A stretch of 64,000 nucleotides of DNA from the NCBI GenBank assembly GCA_016215155.1, contig JACRLQ010000052.1:37003-101002 (forward strand), in the 5' to 3' direction. This stretch comes from Nitrospirota bacterium. GTDB lineage: Bacteria > Nitrospirota > Thermodesulfovibrionia > Thermodesulfovibrionales > UBA6898. The translations under genes were made by a program, and so were the position numbers. The notes under the pieces were generated by a model. That model was not told the DNA's origin, ran no database searches, and saw nothing but the letters and a program-made list of their open reading frames with translations. Positions 10,283 through 18,545 of the stretch are shown here, in pieces (within the stretch, counting starts at the first letter, position 1; the number at the start of each line of letters is the position of its first letter).

Positions 10283-11191
10283 TTAATGGCGATGACCGTC
10301 GTGAGCGTTTTCAGGGTTGATATTGCAATAAATCTCATTGTTGCAGCAGTCAGCGCACTCCATCTGTATCACGGCATGTTTTATCCCCTGGTCCGAAAGC
10401 AGACGTTCAATCTCTTTTCTTATGATGTCCGCCTCGCTGATCTTCTGATCGTGGACCTGCACGTGTCCTGAGAAGGCCGGTACCCCATGTCCTATGGACC
10501 AGATATGCACATCATGGACATTCCGCACCTCCGGAATTTCGGCTATGACCTTCGCCAGGTCCTCGGGATGGAAGCCGCTGGGGCTCAGGTCCAGAAGTAT
10601 CCAGAGGGCCTCTTTTATGACCCTGGTCCCGCCGATTATGATCATGCATCCGACGATGCCGCTCGCTATCGTATCGGCGAGCACCCAGCCCGTATATTTG
10701 ATTATCAGTCCTGCGATGATGACCCCGGCGGAAGATACCGTGTCTCCGACCACATGGAGCCAGGCGCTTTTTATATTCAGGTCATGATGTTTGTGCCCCA
10801 GAATCCATGCCATGATGAGATTGCCCGCAAGTCCTGCCCCGGCAATTGAAAGCATGACGGACGAATTGATTTCCGGCGGCGTCTGAAGACGCGTATAGGC
10901 CTCGATGAAGATGAACATGGCGATGACTACCAGGCTGATCCCGTTTATCAGGGCCGCAAGCAGGCCAATCCGCTGGTAGCCATAGGTGGCCTTGTAGTCG
11001 GAAGGCCTCTTCATTATAAGCAGGGCTATAAGGCTCAGCCCCAGGGCGAAGGCATCGGTCAGGACGTGCCCGGCATCGCTCAGAAGGGAGAGGCTCCGGC
11101 TGAGGATGCCCCCGAAGACCTCGGCGATGAAGATGACCAGGGTAACGATCAGGCTCCAGCCAAGGCGTTTTATTGAAGTGTCAGCCGCCAT
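10283..11191 (-). CDS. Cation diffusion facilitator (CDF) metal efflux transporter
   Basis: The 302-residue protein has six predicted membrane helices and the two metal-binding signatures of CDF transporters: SDAGHVLTDAFALG in helix 2 and HVVGDTVSSAG in helix 5. A cytoplasmic C-terminal domain (about residues 205-285) ends in a Cys/His-rich tail with CADCC and DGHRH that could bind extra metal. Family members export Zn, Co, Cd or Fe in exchange for protons. It is the last gene of the minus-strand arsenic/metal operon and begins 8 bases after the CcdA-like gene, so it is probably co-transcribed. Metal specificity cannot be decided. Confidence 0.92.
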   Translation of the reverse strand: MAADTSIKRLGWSLIVTLVIFIAEVFGGILSRSLSLLSDAGHVLTDAFALGLSLIALLIMKRPSDYKATYGYQRIGLLAALINGISLVVIAMFIFIEAYTRLQTPPEINSSVMLSIAGAGLAGNLIMAWILGHKHHDLNIKSAWLHVVGDTVSSAGVIIAGLIIKYTGWVLADTIASGIVGCMIIIGGTRVIKEALWILLDLSPSGFHPEDLAKVIAEIPEVRNVHDVHIWSIGHGVPAFSGHVQVHDQKISEADIIRKEIERLLSDQGIKHAVIQMECADCCNNEIYCNINPENAHDGHRH

Positions 11192-11199
11192 CTTCTCTT

Positions 11200-11895
11200 C
11201 TAAAAAATCGTAGTTCCAAAATAGACGCCTGTCATCACAAGAAGGGCGCCGCTCAGTTTTTTTGCATAGAGAGAGAAGTTCGCAGCCCCTCTCGAACCGA
11301 CGATGCTTTCTGTGAGTCCAACGGACAGTCCCGCAGCGAAAACAAGCGCGCAGTGTCCAAGGGCATAGACAAACAGGAGGGAGCCGCCGTATACAATATC
11401 GCCCTGAGTAGAGACATAGGCGAGTATCACCGCAAGCACCGGGGTTGCGCAGGGGGATGAGACAGTTCCGGTCAGCATGCCGAGCAAAAAAGCACCGAGG
11501 AGCCCTTTTGTTTTAATCTCCCTTGTCTTCTGGAAGGGCAGGGAGATTGAAAATATTCCCATGAGTTGAAGGCCCATGAAGATGGCCATGACGGCGAGTC
11601 CGACATAAAGCCACCTGCCCATGAATCCCAGAAATTGTCCCATCACTGACGCAGCAGCGCCAAGGAGGGTAAAGGTGATCGAGAGTCCAAACACGAATAT
11701 CAGGGAGAATAACGCAGCTTTTTTCCTGTTTCCATCTGAATACCCGCCAACATAGCCGATGATCAGGGGAATTGCTGCGAGGACACAGGGGCTTACAGCA
11801 GAAATAAGACCACCGATAAAAACAGCGATAAAAGCCAGTCCATGCCGATTTTGAACAATGCCCTGTACATTTTCCAGCAGTCCTTCCATACTCAC
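11200..11895 (-). CDS. CcdA/DsbD-type transmembrane thiol-disulfide transporter
   Basis: The 231-residue protein has six hydrophobic helices and the two conserved SPC cysteines of the CcdA/DsbD family: AVSPCVLAAIPLIIG in helix 1 and VSSPCATPVLAVI in helix 4. These proteins carry electrons from cytoplasmic thioredoxin across the membrane to periplasmic thiol partners. The start is GTG at 11895, one base after the stop of the [2Fe-2S] gene. The neighbouring periplasmic thioredoxin-like protein (12147-12527) is the obvious electron acceptor. Placement inside an arsenic operon suggests redox support for arsenic or metal handling rather than cytochrome c maturation, although the latter is possible in this cytochrome-rich genome. 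Confidence 0.9.
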   Translation of the reverse strand: MSMEGLLENVQGIVQNRHGLAFIAVFIGGLISAVSPCVLAAIPLIIGYVGGYSDGNRKKAALFSLIFVFGLSITFTLLGAAASVMGQFLGFMGRWLYVGLAVMAIFMGLQLMGIFSISLPFQKTREIKTKGLLGAFLLGMLTGTVSSPCATPVLAVILAYVSTQGDIVYGGSLLFVYALGHCALVFAAGLSVGLTESIVGSRGAANFSLYAKKLSGALLVMTGVYFGTTIF

Positions 11896-11896
11896 G

Positions 11897-12136
11897 CTAT
11901 TTTCCCGTGTCCGCGGGAATTCTTTTCATCGTCTCATTTGCCCTGTCCGCAACACGGCGGACATCACCGAGGCATCACCTGTCTTCCGGGTGATTGTACC
12001 TGCAGTTGCAGGTCCCGTTTCTCTTTTCATCCGATATCCTCTTCAGTATTAAGGAGGTTCCGCCGTTTTCGCGGACATCTCTAATAATTTCTTCCTCCGA
12101 GTATCCAAAACAGTAACAGACAATATTCTTTTTCAT
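11897..12136 (-). CDS. CopZ-like [2Fe-2S]/Zn metallochaperone, candidate selenoprotein with in-frame UGA
   Basis: From ATG at 12136 (ribosome site AAGGGTG) the frame reads MKKNIVCYCFGYSEEEI, the start typical of the small CopZ-N-terminal/BFD-like iron-sulfur chaperones (C-x-C, then DI..D...NG.S, then G-x-C-x-C). After NHPEDR there is UGA at codon 54 (11975-11977), and the same frame continues CLGDVRRVADRANE to TAG at 11897-11899, giving 79 residues. Family members end in NP.GRCCLG, so the UGA falls exactly on the first Cys of the CC pair. A SECIS-like hairpin follows 18 bases later. Without Sec insertion the product is 53 residues and lacks its last metal ligands. A nonsense mutation is the alternative. 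The role is probably metal delivery within the arsenic/metal operon. Confidence 0.7.
11945..11962 (-). other. Candidate bacterial SECIS hairpin
   Basis: On the minus strand, immediately downstream of the in-frame UGA, GTCCGC pairs perfectly with GCGGAC around the hexaloop CGTGTT. Eighteen bases separate the UGA from the loop. A G lies at the second loop position. Both agree with the known rules for bacterial SECIS elements (loop 16-37 bases after UGA, G among the first two loop bases). There is no T tract, so it is not an intrinsic terminator. Confidence 0.5.
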
Positions 12137-12146
12137 GGGCACCCTT

Positions 12147-12527
12147 TTATATACCGGCCTTTTTCAGCATCGGTTCGATATCTTCATAGGCGTAAAAGCC
12201 CATGTGCCTGTGAAATTCCTTTCCGTTTCTATCCAAAAATATCTGGGTCGGGATCATTGTAACACCAAACTTTCTGCCGCCGGCCATGTCTTTTCGGACA
12301 TCGACAAATATGACTTCAAGCTTTCTGTTATAATTCTTCTGCAACTTTTCCATGACCGGTTTCATCTGCTCGCAGGGTATGCAGCCGACAGACCCCAGTT
12401 CGAGCATGACGAATCTGCCTTCTTTTTTTGCATTATTCAGCACCTCATCAATATCTGACGCCCGAATGCATGAGGACAGTGCCCCTATGCATAGAAAAAC
12501 AGCGATAACCATGGATCTTATTCCCAT
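12147..12527 (-). CDS. Exported thioredoxin-like protein with CIPC active site
   Basis: The 126-residue product has a signal segment (VIAVFLCIGALSSC, possibly a lipobox LSSC) and a thioredoxin fold with the redox motif GSVGCIPCEQMKPV, then VIFVDVRKD and the cis-proline region GVTMIPTQIFLDRNG. It should act at the outer face of the membrane as a thiol reductase or oxidase. The CcdA-like transporter two genes downstream could keep it reduced. It sits between the arsenite pump acr3 and the [2Fe-2S] chaperone, 10 bases before the latter. The exact substrate is unknown. Periplasmic thioredoxins of this kind recur in ars operons of anaerobes. Confidence 0.85.
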   Translation of the reverse strand: MGIRSMVIAVFLCIGALSSCIRASDIDEVLNNAKKEGRFVMLELGSVGCIPCEQMKPVMEKLQKNYNRKLEVIFVDVRKDMAGGRKFGVTMIPTQIFLDRNGKEFHRHMGFYAYEDIEPMLKKAGI

Positions 12528-12545
12528 AAGTGCCTCCTGAGATGG

Positions 12546-13625
12546 TTATAGTGGTTCTGTGGTCTTTACCCTGCAATATTCAATGCGAAAATATTTCTTC
12601 TGAAAATAAAGCGCGACATTTACCAGTCCGATCAGTACCGGCACTTCTACCAGCGGCCCGATGACTGCCGCGAATGCGGCCCCCGAGTTAATGCCGAAGA
12701 CGGCGACGGCTACAGCGATCGCAAGCTCAAAATTGTTGCTCGCAGCTGTAAAGGAGAGCGTCGCCGTCTTCGGATAGTCCTCGCCGACCTTTTTTCCCAT
12801 ATAAAACGAGATAATGAACATTACGACAAAATAGATAAGAAGCGGGATGGCTATGCGTACGACATCAAACGGCAGTCTGACTATATAGCTGCCTTTGAGG
12901 GAGAACATGACCAGGATCGTAAAGAGCAGGAAGATGAGCGTTATCGGACTTATCCTGGGGATGAAGCTCTTTTCATACCATTCCCTGCTTTTGACCTTAA
13001 GCAGGACAAAACGGGTAATCATGCCTGCCAAAAAAGGTATCCCCAGATATATAAAGACGCTCTCCGCTATCTGCCCCATGGTTATATTTATGACCACTCC
13101 CTTCAGTCCGAGCCACGACGGGAGTACGGTGATGAAGATGTAGGCATAGACCGGAAAAAAAAGCACCTGGAATATCGAATTGAACGCTACCAGGCCTGCC
13201 GCATACTCAGGGTCACCGCAGGCAAGGTCATTCCATACAATCACCATCGCGATACAGCGTGCAAGTCCGATCATAATGAGTCCGACCATATATTCCGGGT
13301 ATCCGGAAAGAAAGGCAATGGCCAGAAGGAACATCAGAACAGGTCCTATAACCCAGTTTTGTATGAGGGAAAGAGTCAGGAGTTTCCTATTTCTGAATAC
13401 TTCCCCCAGTTCCTCGTATTTCACTTTTGCCAGCGGGGAGTACATCATTAGGATAAGACCAATGGCGATAGGTATATTCGTCGTGCCGGACTGAAACCGA
13501 TTGATAAACCCTTCGGTGTCTGGCATGAAATACCCCAGACCGATACCGAAGGCCATCGCGGCGAATATCCACAGGGTGAGATACCGATCGAGAAAAGAAA
13601 GTCTGTTGGCTGTTTTATATGTCAT
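12546..13625 (-). CDS. acr3: Arsenite efflux permease Acr3
   Basis: The 359-residue protein has ten hydrophobic helices and the Acr3 signatures: [19 protein letters not shown], with the essential Cys of helix 4, and [17 protein letters not shown], with the conserved Glu of helix 9. It exports arsenite (and possibly antimonite) using the proton gradient. I chose ATG at 13625, which starts [15 protein letters not shown], is preceded by a G-rich ribosome site and overlaps the arsC stop by 11 bases. A longer frame from 13661 would overlap arsC further. It follows ArsC in the operon, so arsenate reduced by ArsC would be expelled by this pump. Confidence 0.95.
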   Translation of the reverse strand: MTYKTANRLSFLDRYLTLWIFAAMAFGIGLGYFMPDTEGFINRFQSGTTNIPIAIGLILMMYSPLAKVKYEELGEVFRNRKLLTLSLIQNWVIGPVLMFLLAIAFLSGYPEYMVGLIMIGLARCIAMVIVWNDLACGDPEYAAGLVAFNSIFQVLFFPVYAYIFITVLPSWLGLKGVVINITMGQIAESVFIYLGIPFLAGMITRFVLLKVKSREWYEKSFIPRISPITLIFLLFTILVMFSLKGSYIVRLPFDVVRIAIPLLIYFVVMFIISFYMGKKVGEDYPKTATLSFTAASNNFELAIAVAVAVFGINSGAAFAAVIGPLVEVPVLIGLVNVALYFQKKYFRIEYCRVKTTEPL

Positions 13626-14049
13626 GGTCAGGCCCCCGGTCGAATGATTTAATGAACTCAACTATTTTCTTTTTTATCTCGTCGCGGGCCTTCCTGTATT
13701 GTTTTATCACTTCCTCTTCAGTCCCGGCCGCAGCAACGGGGTCGTCAATCGGCCAGTGCAGACGCCTGATCGCAGGCGGGGTCATCGGACAAGAGGCCTC
13801 GGCGCTGCCGCATAACGTTATTACGATATCCATCTTCAGGAGAAGATCAGGGTCAATTCCCTTTGACCTTTGTCCTGAAATATCTGTTCCGGCTTCCCTC
13901 ATGACCGAGACCGCCCGCTGATTCACGCCGGCGGGGAAAAGACCCGCACTATAAGGATCAATAACTCCTTTGCCGAGTTCCCTGGCGAAACCTTCGGCCA
14001 TTTGAGAGCGGCAGGAGTTGCCCGTGCAGAGAAACATCACGCGAATCAT
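13615..14049 (-). CDS. arsC: Thioredoxin-coupled arsenate reductase ArsC
   Basis: The 144-residue protein has the low-molecular-weight phosphatase P-loop [19 protein letters not shown] (CX5R) at its N-terminus and a downstream Cys pair in [15 protein letters not shown], as in the thioredoxin-linked ArsC of Bacillus and Staphylococcus. It reduces arsenate to arsenite in the cytoplasm using three cysteines in a relay. The gene overlaps arsR by four bases (ATGA) and acr3 by 11 bases, showing translational coupling. The thioredoxin-like protein at 14432-14671 may serve as reductant, although a general thioredoxin is also possible. Confidence 0.95.
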   Translation of the reverse strand: MIRVMFLCTGNSCRSQMAEGFARELGKGVIDPYSAGLFPAGVNQRAVSVMREAGTDISGQRSKGIDPDLLLKMDIVITLCGSAEASCPMTPPAIRRLHWPIDDPVAAAGTEEEVIKQYRKARDEIKKKIVEFIKSFDRGPDHDI

Positions 14050-14429
14050 CTGCTGTCCCCGCCGCAGCCTTTTTTATCATCGGGCGATGAGACGGTGTCC
14101 CCTGTCTTTTTTTTCTTCAGGAAATTCTGGAGTCTTTTCCTGTCATCTGCGACATCGTCTTCCGTCAGTATTGACAGAACCGTCAGAAGCAGAAACCTTT
14201 TAAAGATATCCGAATCATCAAGACGGTAATGGATCCAACGCCCCTGTTTCCGGTCTGTAAGAAGGCCGGCCCCCTTTAGCACATTCAGATGAAACGATAC
14301 CTTGGGCTGGACCATATCCAAAGCGGAAACAATATCACAGACACATAGCTCTCCGTGTTCAAGCAGCTTCAATATCCTGAGTCTCGTTTCTTCAGAGAGA
14401 GCCTTGAAGATATGCAGCAGATCCCGCAT
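14046..14429 (-). CDS. arsR: ArsR-family transcriptional repressor
   Basis: The 127-residue protein is a winged-helix regulator with the arsenic-sensing motif GELCVCDIVSAL, in which the C-x-C pair in the DNA-recognition helix binds As(III)/Sb(III). The recognition helix QPKVSFHLNVLKGAGLL follows. Binding of arsenite would release it from DNA and open the operon. The C-terminal extension is Lys/Asp-rich with KKGCGGDSR, adding a third possible thiol ligand. Its position after the permease and thioredoxin genes means it represses its own synthesis if the promoter lies upstream of 15633. Confidence 0.93.
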   Translation of the reverse strand: MRDLLHIFKALSEETRLRILKLLEHGELCVCDIVSALDMVQPKVSFHLNVLKGAGLLTDRKQGRWIHYRLDDSDIFKRFLLLTVLSILTEDDVADDRKRLQNFLKKKKTGDTVSSPDDKKGCGGDSR

Positions 14430-14431
14430 GA

Positions 14432-14671
14432 TTAAACTTCTTCCCGAATCATTGCCTTCACATTTTCGAGACCCGGGAGTGGTTTCCCCGAATGTTTGAG
14501 CTTGCCGTCGACCACTAGCCCCGGCGTTGATATTGTATATCTCATGATTTCCTGGATCCCGGAAATCTTTTCGATCTTTGCGTCTATGCCTAGTTCTTTG
14601 ACCGCTGTTTTTGCCAGTTCCTCCATTTTATGGCAGTTTGCGCATCCCGGTCCCAGTATTTTTATCTCCAT
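14432..14671 (-). CDS. Small thioredoxin-like redox-active disulfide protein
   Basis: The 79-residue protein starts MEIKILGPGCANCHKMEELAK, giving the CXXC motif CANC, followed by ISTPGLVVDGKLKHSGK with the cis-proline. It matches the compact 'thioredoxin_3 / redox-active disulfide protein 2' family, which is cytoplasmic and lacks the N-terminal helix of full thioredoxins. These genes commonly adjoin ArsP-type permeases and arsR. It lies between the permease (11 bases upstream) and arsR (2 bases downstream). It probably supplies electrons to ArsC or shuttles thiolated metalloid. Confidence 0.88.
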   Translation of the reverse strand: MEIKILGPGCANCHKMEELAKTAVKELGIDAKIEKISGIQEIMRYTISTPGLVVDGKLKHSGKPLPGLENVKAMIREEV

Positions 14672-14682
14672 TTCATAACCTC

Positions 14683-15633
14683 CTATAAAATTGCATTAAA
14701 AATATACCCGACGGCTGTTATTGTTACGGTCATGATCCCCGCAAACACCACCAGGAGCGGTACCTTTAATACCTTCCTCAGAATTATCATTTCAGGCACA
14801 GACAGGGCGGTCACGGCCATCATAAACGCAAGGACAGTACCGGTGCTGATGCCTTTTTCCATAAGGGCATACACAATGGGGATAACTCCAGCGGCATTTG
14901 AGTATAGCGGAACACCTAATGCTACTGCGACAGGCACTGCAAATGGATTCTTAGGGCCGGCATATCGCACCAGAAAATCCTGGGGGACGTAGCCGTGGAT
15001 AAATCCGCCGATTCCGATAGCAACTATTACGTAGAGCCAAACCCTTCGGAGTATATCAACCGTATTCAGTTTCGCATATTCGAGCCTCTCTTTAAATGTC
15101 TGTTTCGTCACTTCCTGTGCCTGCCCGGAATGAAATTTATAGACATATTCTTCGACCCATTTCTCGAGTTTCAGCTTACCGATGATAAAACCTCCGATCA
15201 TGGCGACAAGAAGTCCGGTGCACAGATAGATTGCAGCGATCTTCCAGCCGAAAAGCCCCCATAGAAGCACCACCGCCACTTCATTTACCATGGGCGAGGA
15301 AATCAGGAATGAGAAGGTTACGCCCAGAGGGACACCGGCCTCCACAAATCCGATAAATAGCGGAACCGCAGAGCAGGAGCAGAAAGGCGTGACAATGCCG
15401 AGCAGGGCGGCAAGGATATTACCAATAAACTCTTTTTTATAGGAAAGTATGCGTTTTGTCCTCTCCGGAGGGAAGTAGCTGCGTATGACCGATATCATAA
15501 AAATTATAACCGTAAGGAGCAATAATATCTTGATGGTATCGTAAATGAAGAAGCTGAGCGCGTCGGCAAGCCGCGAACCTCTTTGCAGATCAAGGAGATT
15601 ATAGGTGATATATAATGATAACTCTTTAAGCAC
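14683..15633 (-). CDS. ArsP-type permease (UPF0718/DUF318), probable organoarsenical efflux
   Basis: The 316-residue protein has about eight hydrophobic helices and the family hallmark TPFCSCSAVPLFIGFVEAG near residues 85-105, plus SSPMVNEVAVVLLWGLFG and GVPLYSNAAGVIPIVYAL. ArsP proteins with this CSCS region export trivalent methyl- and aromatic arsenicals. Other UPF0718 members have unknown substrates. It is the first gene of the nine-gene operon, so the operon promoter should lie in the 250 bases upstream. With Acr3 downstream, the operon encodes two different arsenical exporters. Confidence 0.85.
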   Translation of the reverse strand: MLKELSLYITYNLLDLQRGSRLADALSFFIYDTIKILLLLTVIIFMISVIRSYFPPERTKRILSYKKEFIGNILAALLGIVTPFCSCSAVPLFIGFVEAGVPLGVTFSFLISSPMVNEVAVVLLWGLFGWKIAAIYLCTGLLVAMIGGFIIGKLKLEKWVEEYVYKFHSGQAQEVTKQTFKERLEYAKLNTVDILRRVWLYVIVAIGIGGFIHGYVPQDFLVRYAGPKNPFAVPVAVALGVPLYSNAAGVIPIVYALMEKGISTGTVLAFMMAVTALSVPEMIILRKVLKVPLLVVFAGIMTVTITAVGYIFNAIL

Positions 15634-15882
15634 TGCCGCCTCGCATACTTAGTTTCTTACATATAAACATATATTGATGCGATAGTCAAATCAAACATGT
15701 ATTGTGCATTAACATTAATATTAATAAGTTGGAGATCTTCGCTATTATATTTAATCCCGTCAAATGTATATATCACCATGTTTTGCGGAGCACCCCGATG
15801 GCCTGCATAAACAACTTCCCGCGTCATCGTATCAGTGCCCGCCTTCTTAGAACCTCGCCTTTTATGTTATTATTGATACCTT
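15634..15882. promoter_or_regulatory. Divergent control region between ars operon and rluB-like gene
   Basis: This 249-base gap lies between the ars operon start (leftward) and the pseudouridine synthase start (rightward). An AT-rich stretch with repeated CATATA words around 15660-15690 (ACATATAAACATATATTGATG) has partial dyad symmetry of the kind bound by ArsR dimers and is the best operator candidate, but I cannot fix exact -35/-10 boxes. No other gene is visible. Confidence 0.35.
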
Positions 15883-16602
15883 ATGCAGCAGAGACTCCAA
15901 AAGATAATTGCCGACATGGGCATCGCCTCGCGCAGAAAGGCCGAGGAGATGATCATCGAAGGCCGCGTTAAGGTCAACGGACAGGTGGCTTCGATCGGGT
16001 CGAAGGCGGACCCTCTTACGGACCATATTAAACTGGACGGGAAACTGCTTACGTCGCCCGAAAAGAAGGTCTATTACATCTTCAACAAACCGAGGAATGT
16101 AGTGACCTCGCTTAACGACCCTGAGGGAAGGGCGACGGTAAAAGACTTTCTGGGCGGCATAAAACAGAGGGTCTATCCCGTGGGAAGGCTTGATTTCGAC
16201 TCCGAGGGCATGCTGATTCTCACGAACGACGGCGAACTGGCCAATGGCATAATGCACCCTTCAAAAAAGATACCCAAGACCTATCTGGTAAAGATAAAGG
16301 GAAAGCTCCTGGCCGAGGAGATGGAGAAACTAAGGCGCGGGATCAGGCTCGACAGGACCATGACAGCCCCCGCCAGGGTGAAGCCGGTAAAAAAGAGCGA
16401 ACAGAACTCGTGGATAGAGATGATCATACATGAAGGCAAGAAACGCCAGATCAGGCGTATGCTCGAAAAAGTAGGGCATTCGGTGATCCGGCTGATGAGG
16501 ATCAGGATTGACGGGGTGGAGATGGGCGAGCTTAAGCCCGGCACATACAGACGCATGCTCCCCGTCGAGATTGACAGACTTAAAAGTGAGATATTCGATT
16601 AG
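15883..16602 (+). CDS. rluB: 23S/16S rRNA pseudouridine synthase (RsuA/RluB family)
   Basis: The 239-residue protein has an N-terminal S4 RNA-binding domain (QRLQKIIADMGIASRRKAEEMI) and the RsuA/RluB catalytic segment GRLDFDSEGMLILTNDGELAN, where the Asp of RLD is the catalytic residue, followed by EGKKRQIRRMLEKVGH. It converts a specific uridine in rRNA to pseudouridine. Length and motifs favour RluB (23S) over RsuA, but the two are hard to separate by eye. aspS begins 8 bases downstream, so the two are probably co-transcribed. Confidence 0.9.
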   Translation: MQQRLQKIIADMGIASRRKAEEMIIEGRVKVNGQVASIGSKADPLTDHIKLDGKLLTSPEKKVYYIFNKPRNVVTSLNDPEGRATVKDFLGGIKQRVYPVGRLDFDSEGMLILTNDGELANGIMHPSKKIPKTYLVKIKGKLLAEEMEKLRRGIRLDRTMTAPARVKPVKKSEQNSWIEMIIHEGKKRQIRRMLEKVGHSVIRLMRIRIDGVEMGELKPGTYRRMLPVEIDRLKSEIFD

Positions 16603-16610
16603 GAGGCGGC

Positions 16611-18446
16611 ATGTTTCGTGACAGGGGTTGTGGAGATATAAGAGAGACCGATATCGGGTCGTCGTTAAAACTCTCGGGATGGGTATTCAGGCGCAGGGAC
16701 CACGGAGGTCTGATTTTTATAGACCTCAGAGACCGCTCCGGTGTCTGCCAGGTTGTATTCAGTCCCGAGGTGTCGGCGGATGACCATGAAAAGGCGCATG
16801 CACTGAGGTCCGAGTATGTTATTTCAGTGTCCGGTGAGGTAAGGAGACGTCCCGAGGGGACCGACAACCTTTCCCTTCCGACCGGTACGGTCGAGATATA
16901 TGTCAGGGAACTTTTGGTGCTGAATGTCTCATCTGCTCTGCCGTACAGCATGGAAGAGGCCGCGGAGGCCGGCGAGTCCCTCAGGCTCAGGCACAGATAC
17001 CTCGACCTCAGAAGACCCGAGATGCAGCGGAACCTGATAATCAGGCACCGCGCCGCCAAATTGATGCGGGACTATCTTGATGAACGGGGATTTCTTGAAA
17101 TAGAGACCCCGATGCTCACAAAGTCCACCCCGGAGGGCGCCCGTGACTATCTGGTGCCGAGCCGCCTGAACCCCGGTCATTTCTACGCCCTGCCGCAGTC
17201 TCCTCAGCTTTTCAAGCAGATCCTTATGGTCGCGGGCTTAGAGAAATATTTCCAGGTCGTCAAGTGCTTCCGGGACGAAGACCTGCGGGCGGACCGTCAG
17301 CCTGAATTCACGCAGGTTGACCTTGAGATGTCGTTTGTCGAACGGGATGATGTCATTGATCTGATCGAAGGTATGATGAAAAAGGTCTTTAATGCGATAC
17401 TTGATGTCGACGTGGCGGTCCCCTTTGAGCGGTTGACTTATCAGGAGTCGATGGACAGGTTCGGCAACGACAAGCCTGACATGAGGTTCGGACTTGAGTT
17501 AAAGGACATGGCCGACCTTGCGGCGAAGGGGACGTTTAAAGTTTTTCTGGACGCCCTTCAGGCCGGCGGGAGGGTGAAGGCCATACTGGGCAAGGGCATG
17601 GCCGGCCTCTCCAGGAAGGAAGTGGATATGCTTACGGCCGAGGCGCAGTCCTTCGGGGCCAAAGGCCTTGCCTGGATCAAGGTCAAAAGCGGGTTCGAAT
17701 CGCCCATCGCCAAGTTTTTCCCAGAAGAGGTGATGAAGGCCATGGCCGAAAGGCTTGAGGCCACGGACGGGGACATGATGCTCTTTGTCGCCGACAGACC
17801 AGGGGTGGTCTATGACGTATTGAGCAGGCTCAGACTTGAACTCGGCAAGAGGCTTGACCTTATGGAAAAAGGTCATAAATTTGTATGGATAACGGATTTT
17901 CCCCTTCTTGAGTGGGACGACGAGGAAAACAGGTTCGCGGCCATGCACCATCCGTTTACATCGCCGATGGATGAGGACATAGAAAAAATGCTGTCGGCTG
18001 AACTGGCGACTCCGGCGCTTCAGGGCTCCGCGCGTTCGACTATAGCCGGGTTCAGGGCAAAGGCGTACGATATCGTATTAAACGGGTATGAGATCGGCGG
18101 AGGTTCGATCAGGATTCACAACTCGAAGCTCCAGAGCAAGATGTTTGAGATACTCGGCATTACTGAAGAGGACGCCCGCTCCAAGTTCGGCTTTCTTCTG
18201 GATGCCCTTCAGTATGGCGCCCCGCCTCATGGCGGCATTGCCTTAGGTCTCGACAGACTTATCATGCTGATGGTAGGCGCCTCATCGATCAGGGATGTAG
18301 TGGCCTTCCCTAAGACGCAGAAGGCATTCTGCATGATGTCAGGCGCCCCTTCGGTCGTCGAGACAAGACAGCTGAGGGAACTGCATATAAAGACCGATCT
18401 GCCGTTGGAGGAGAAATCCGAAGGCCCCGTCTGTGACGGGCTGTAA
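16611..18446 (+). CDS. aspS: Aspartyl-tRNA synthetase, bacterial type, predicted non-discriminating
   Basis: The 611-residue class II synthetase has an N-terminal OB-fold, motif 2 (FRDEDLRADRQPEFTQVDLEM), the bacterial GAD insertion (about residues 300-410) and motif 3 (GIALGLDRLIMLM). The start is ATG at 16611, preceded by AGGAGG. The anticodon-binding segment reads RRRDHGG. A His at this position, in place of Leu, is the known signature of non-discriminating AspRS enzymes that also charge tRNA-Asn and rely on GatCAB amidotransferase. That assignment is inference from the single position. Otherwise the enzyme is ordinary housekeeping. Confidence 0.97.
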   Translation: MFRDRGCGDIRETDIGSSLKLSGWVFRRRDHGGLIFIDLRDRSGVCQVVFSPEVSADDHEKAHALRSEYVISVSGEVRRRPEGTDNLSLPTGTVEIYVRELLVLNVSSALPYSMEEAAEAGESLRLRHRYLDLRRPEMQRNLIIRHRAAKLMRDYLDERGFLEIETPMLTKSTPEGARDYLVPSRLNPGHFYALPQSPQLFKQILMVAGLEKYFQVVKCFRDEDLRADRQPEFTQVDLEMSFVERDDVIDLIEGMMKKVFNAILDVDVAVPFERLTYQESMDRFGNDKPDMRFGLELKDMADLAAKGTFKVFLDALQAGGRVKAILGKGMAGLSRKEVDMLTAEAQSFGAKGLAWIKVKSGFESPIAKFFPEEVMKAMAERLEATDGDMMLFVADRPGVVYDVLSRLRLELGKRLDLMEKGHKFVWITDFPLLEWDDEENRFAAMHHPFTSPMDEDIEKMLSAELATPALQGSARSTIAGFRAKAYDIVLNGYEIGGGSIRIHNSKLQSKMFEILGITEEDARSKFGFLLDALQYGAPPHGGIALGLDRLIMLMVGASSIRDVVAFPKTQKAFCMMSGAPSVVETRQLRELHIKTDLPLEEKSEGPVCDGL

Positions 18447-18457
18447 CTGCTAAACAA

Positions 18458-18516
18458 GGTTGAAGGCTGAAGGTTTACAGAAACAGATCACGTCTGATTA
18501 CCTTCAACTTTCAACC
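18458..18516. terminator. Long inverted repeat between convergent genes
   Basis: GGTTGAAGGCTGAAGGT (18458-18474) pairs with ACCTTCAACTTTCAACC (18500-18516): 15 Watson-Crick pairs, one G-U and one mismatch around a 25-base loop. It lies between aspS and the convergent cytochrome unit and could stop transcription from either side, although there is no strong T tract. It may alternatively be a dispersed repeat. Confidence 0.45.
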
Positions 18517-18545
18517 CTTAGTCTTCAGCGTTCATACCTGTTCCT

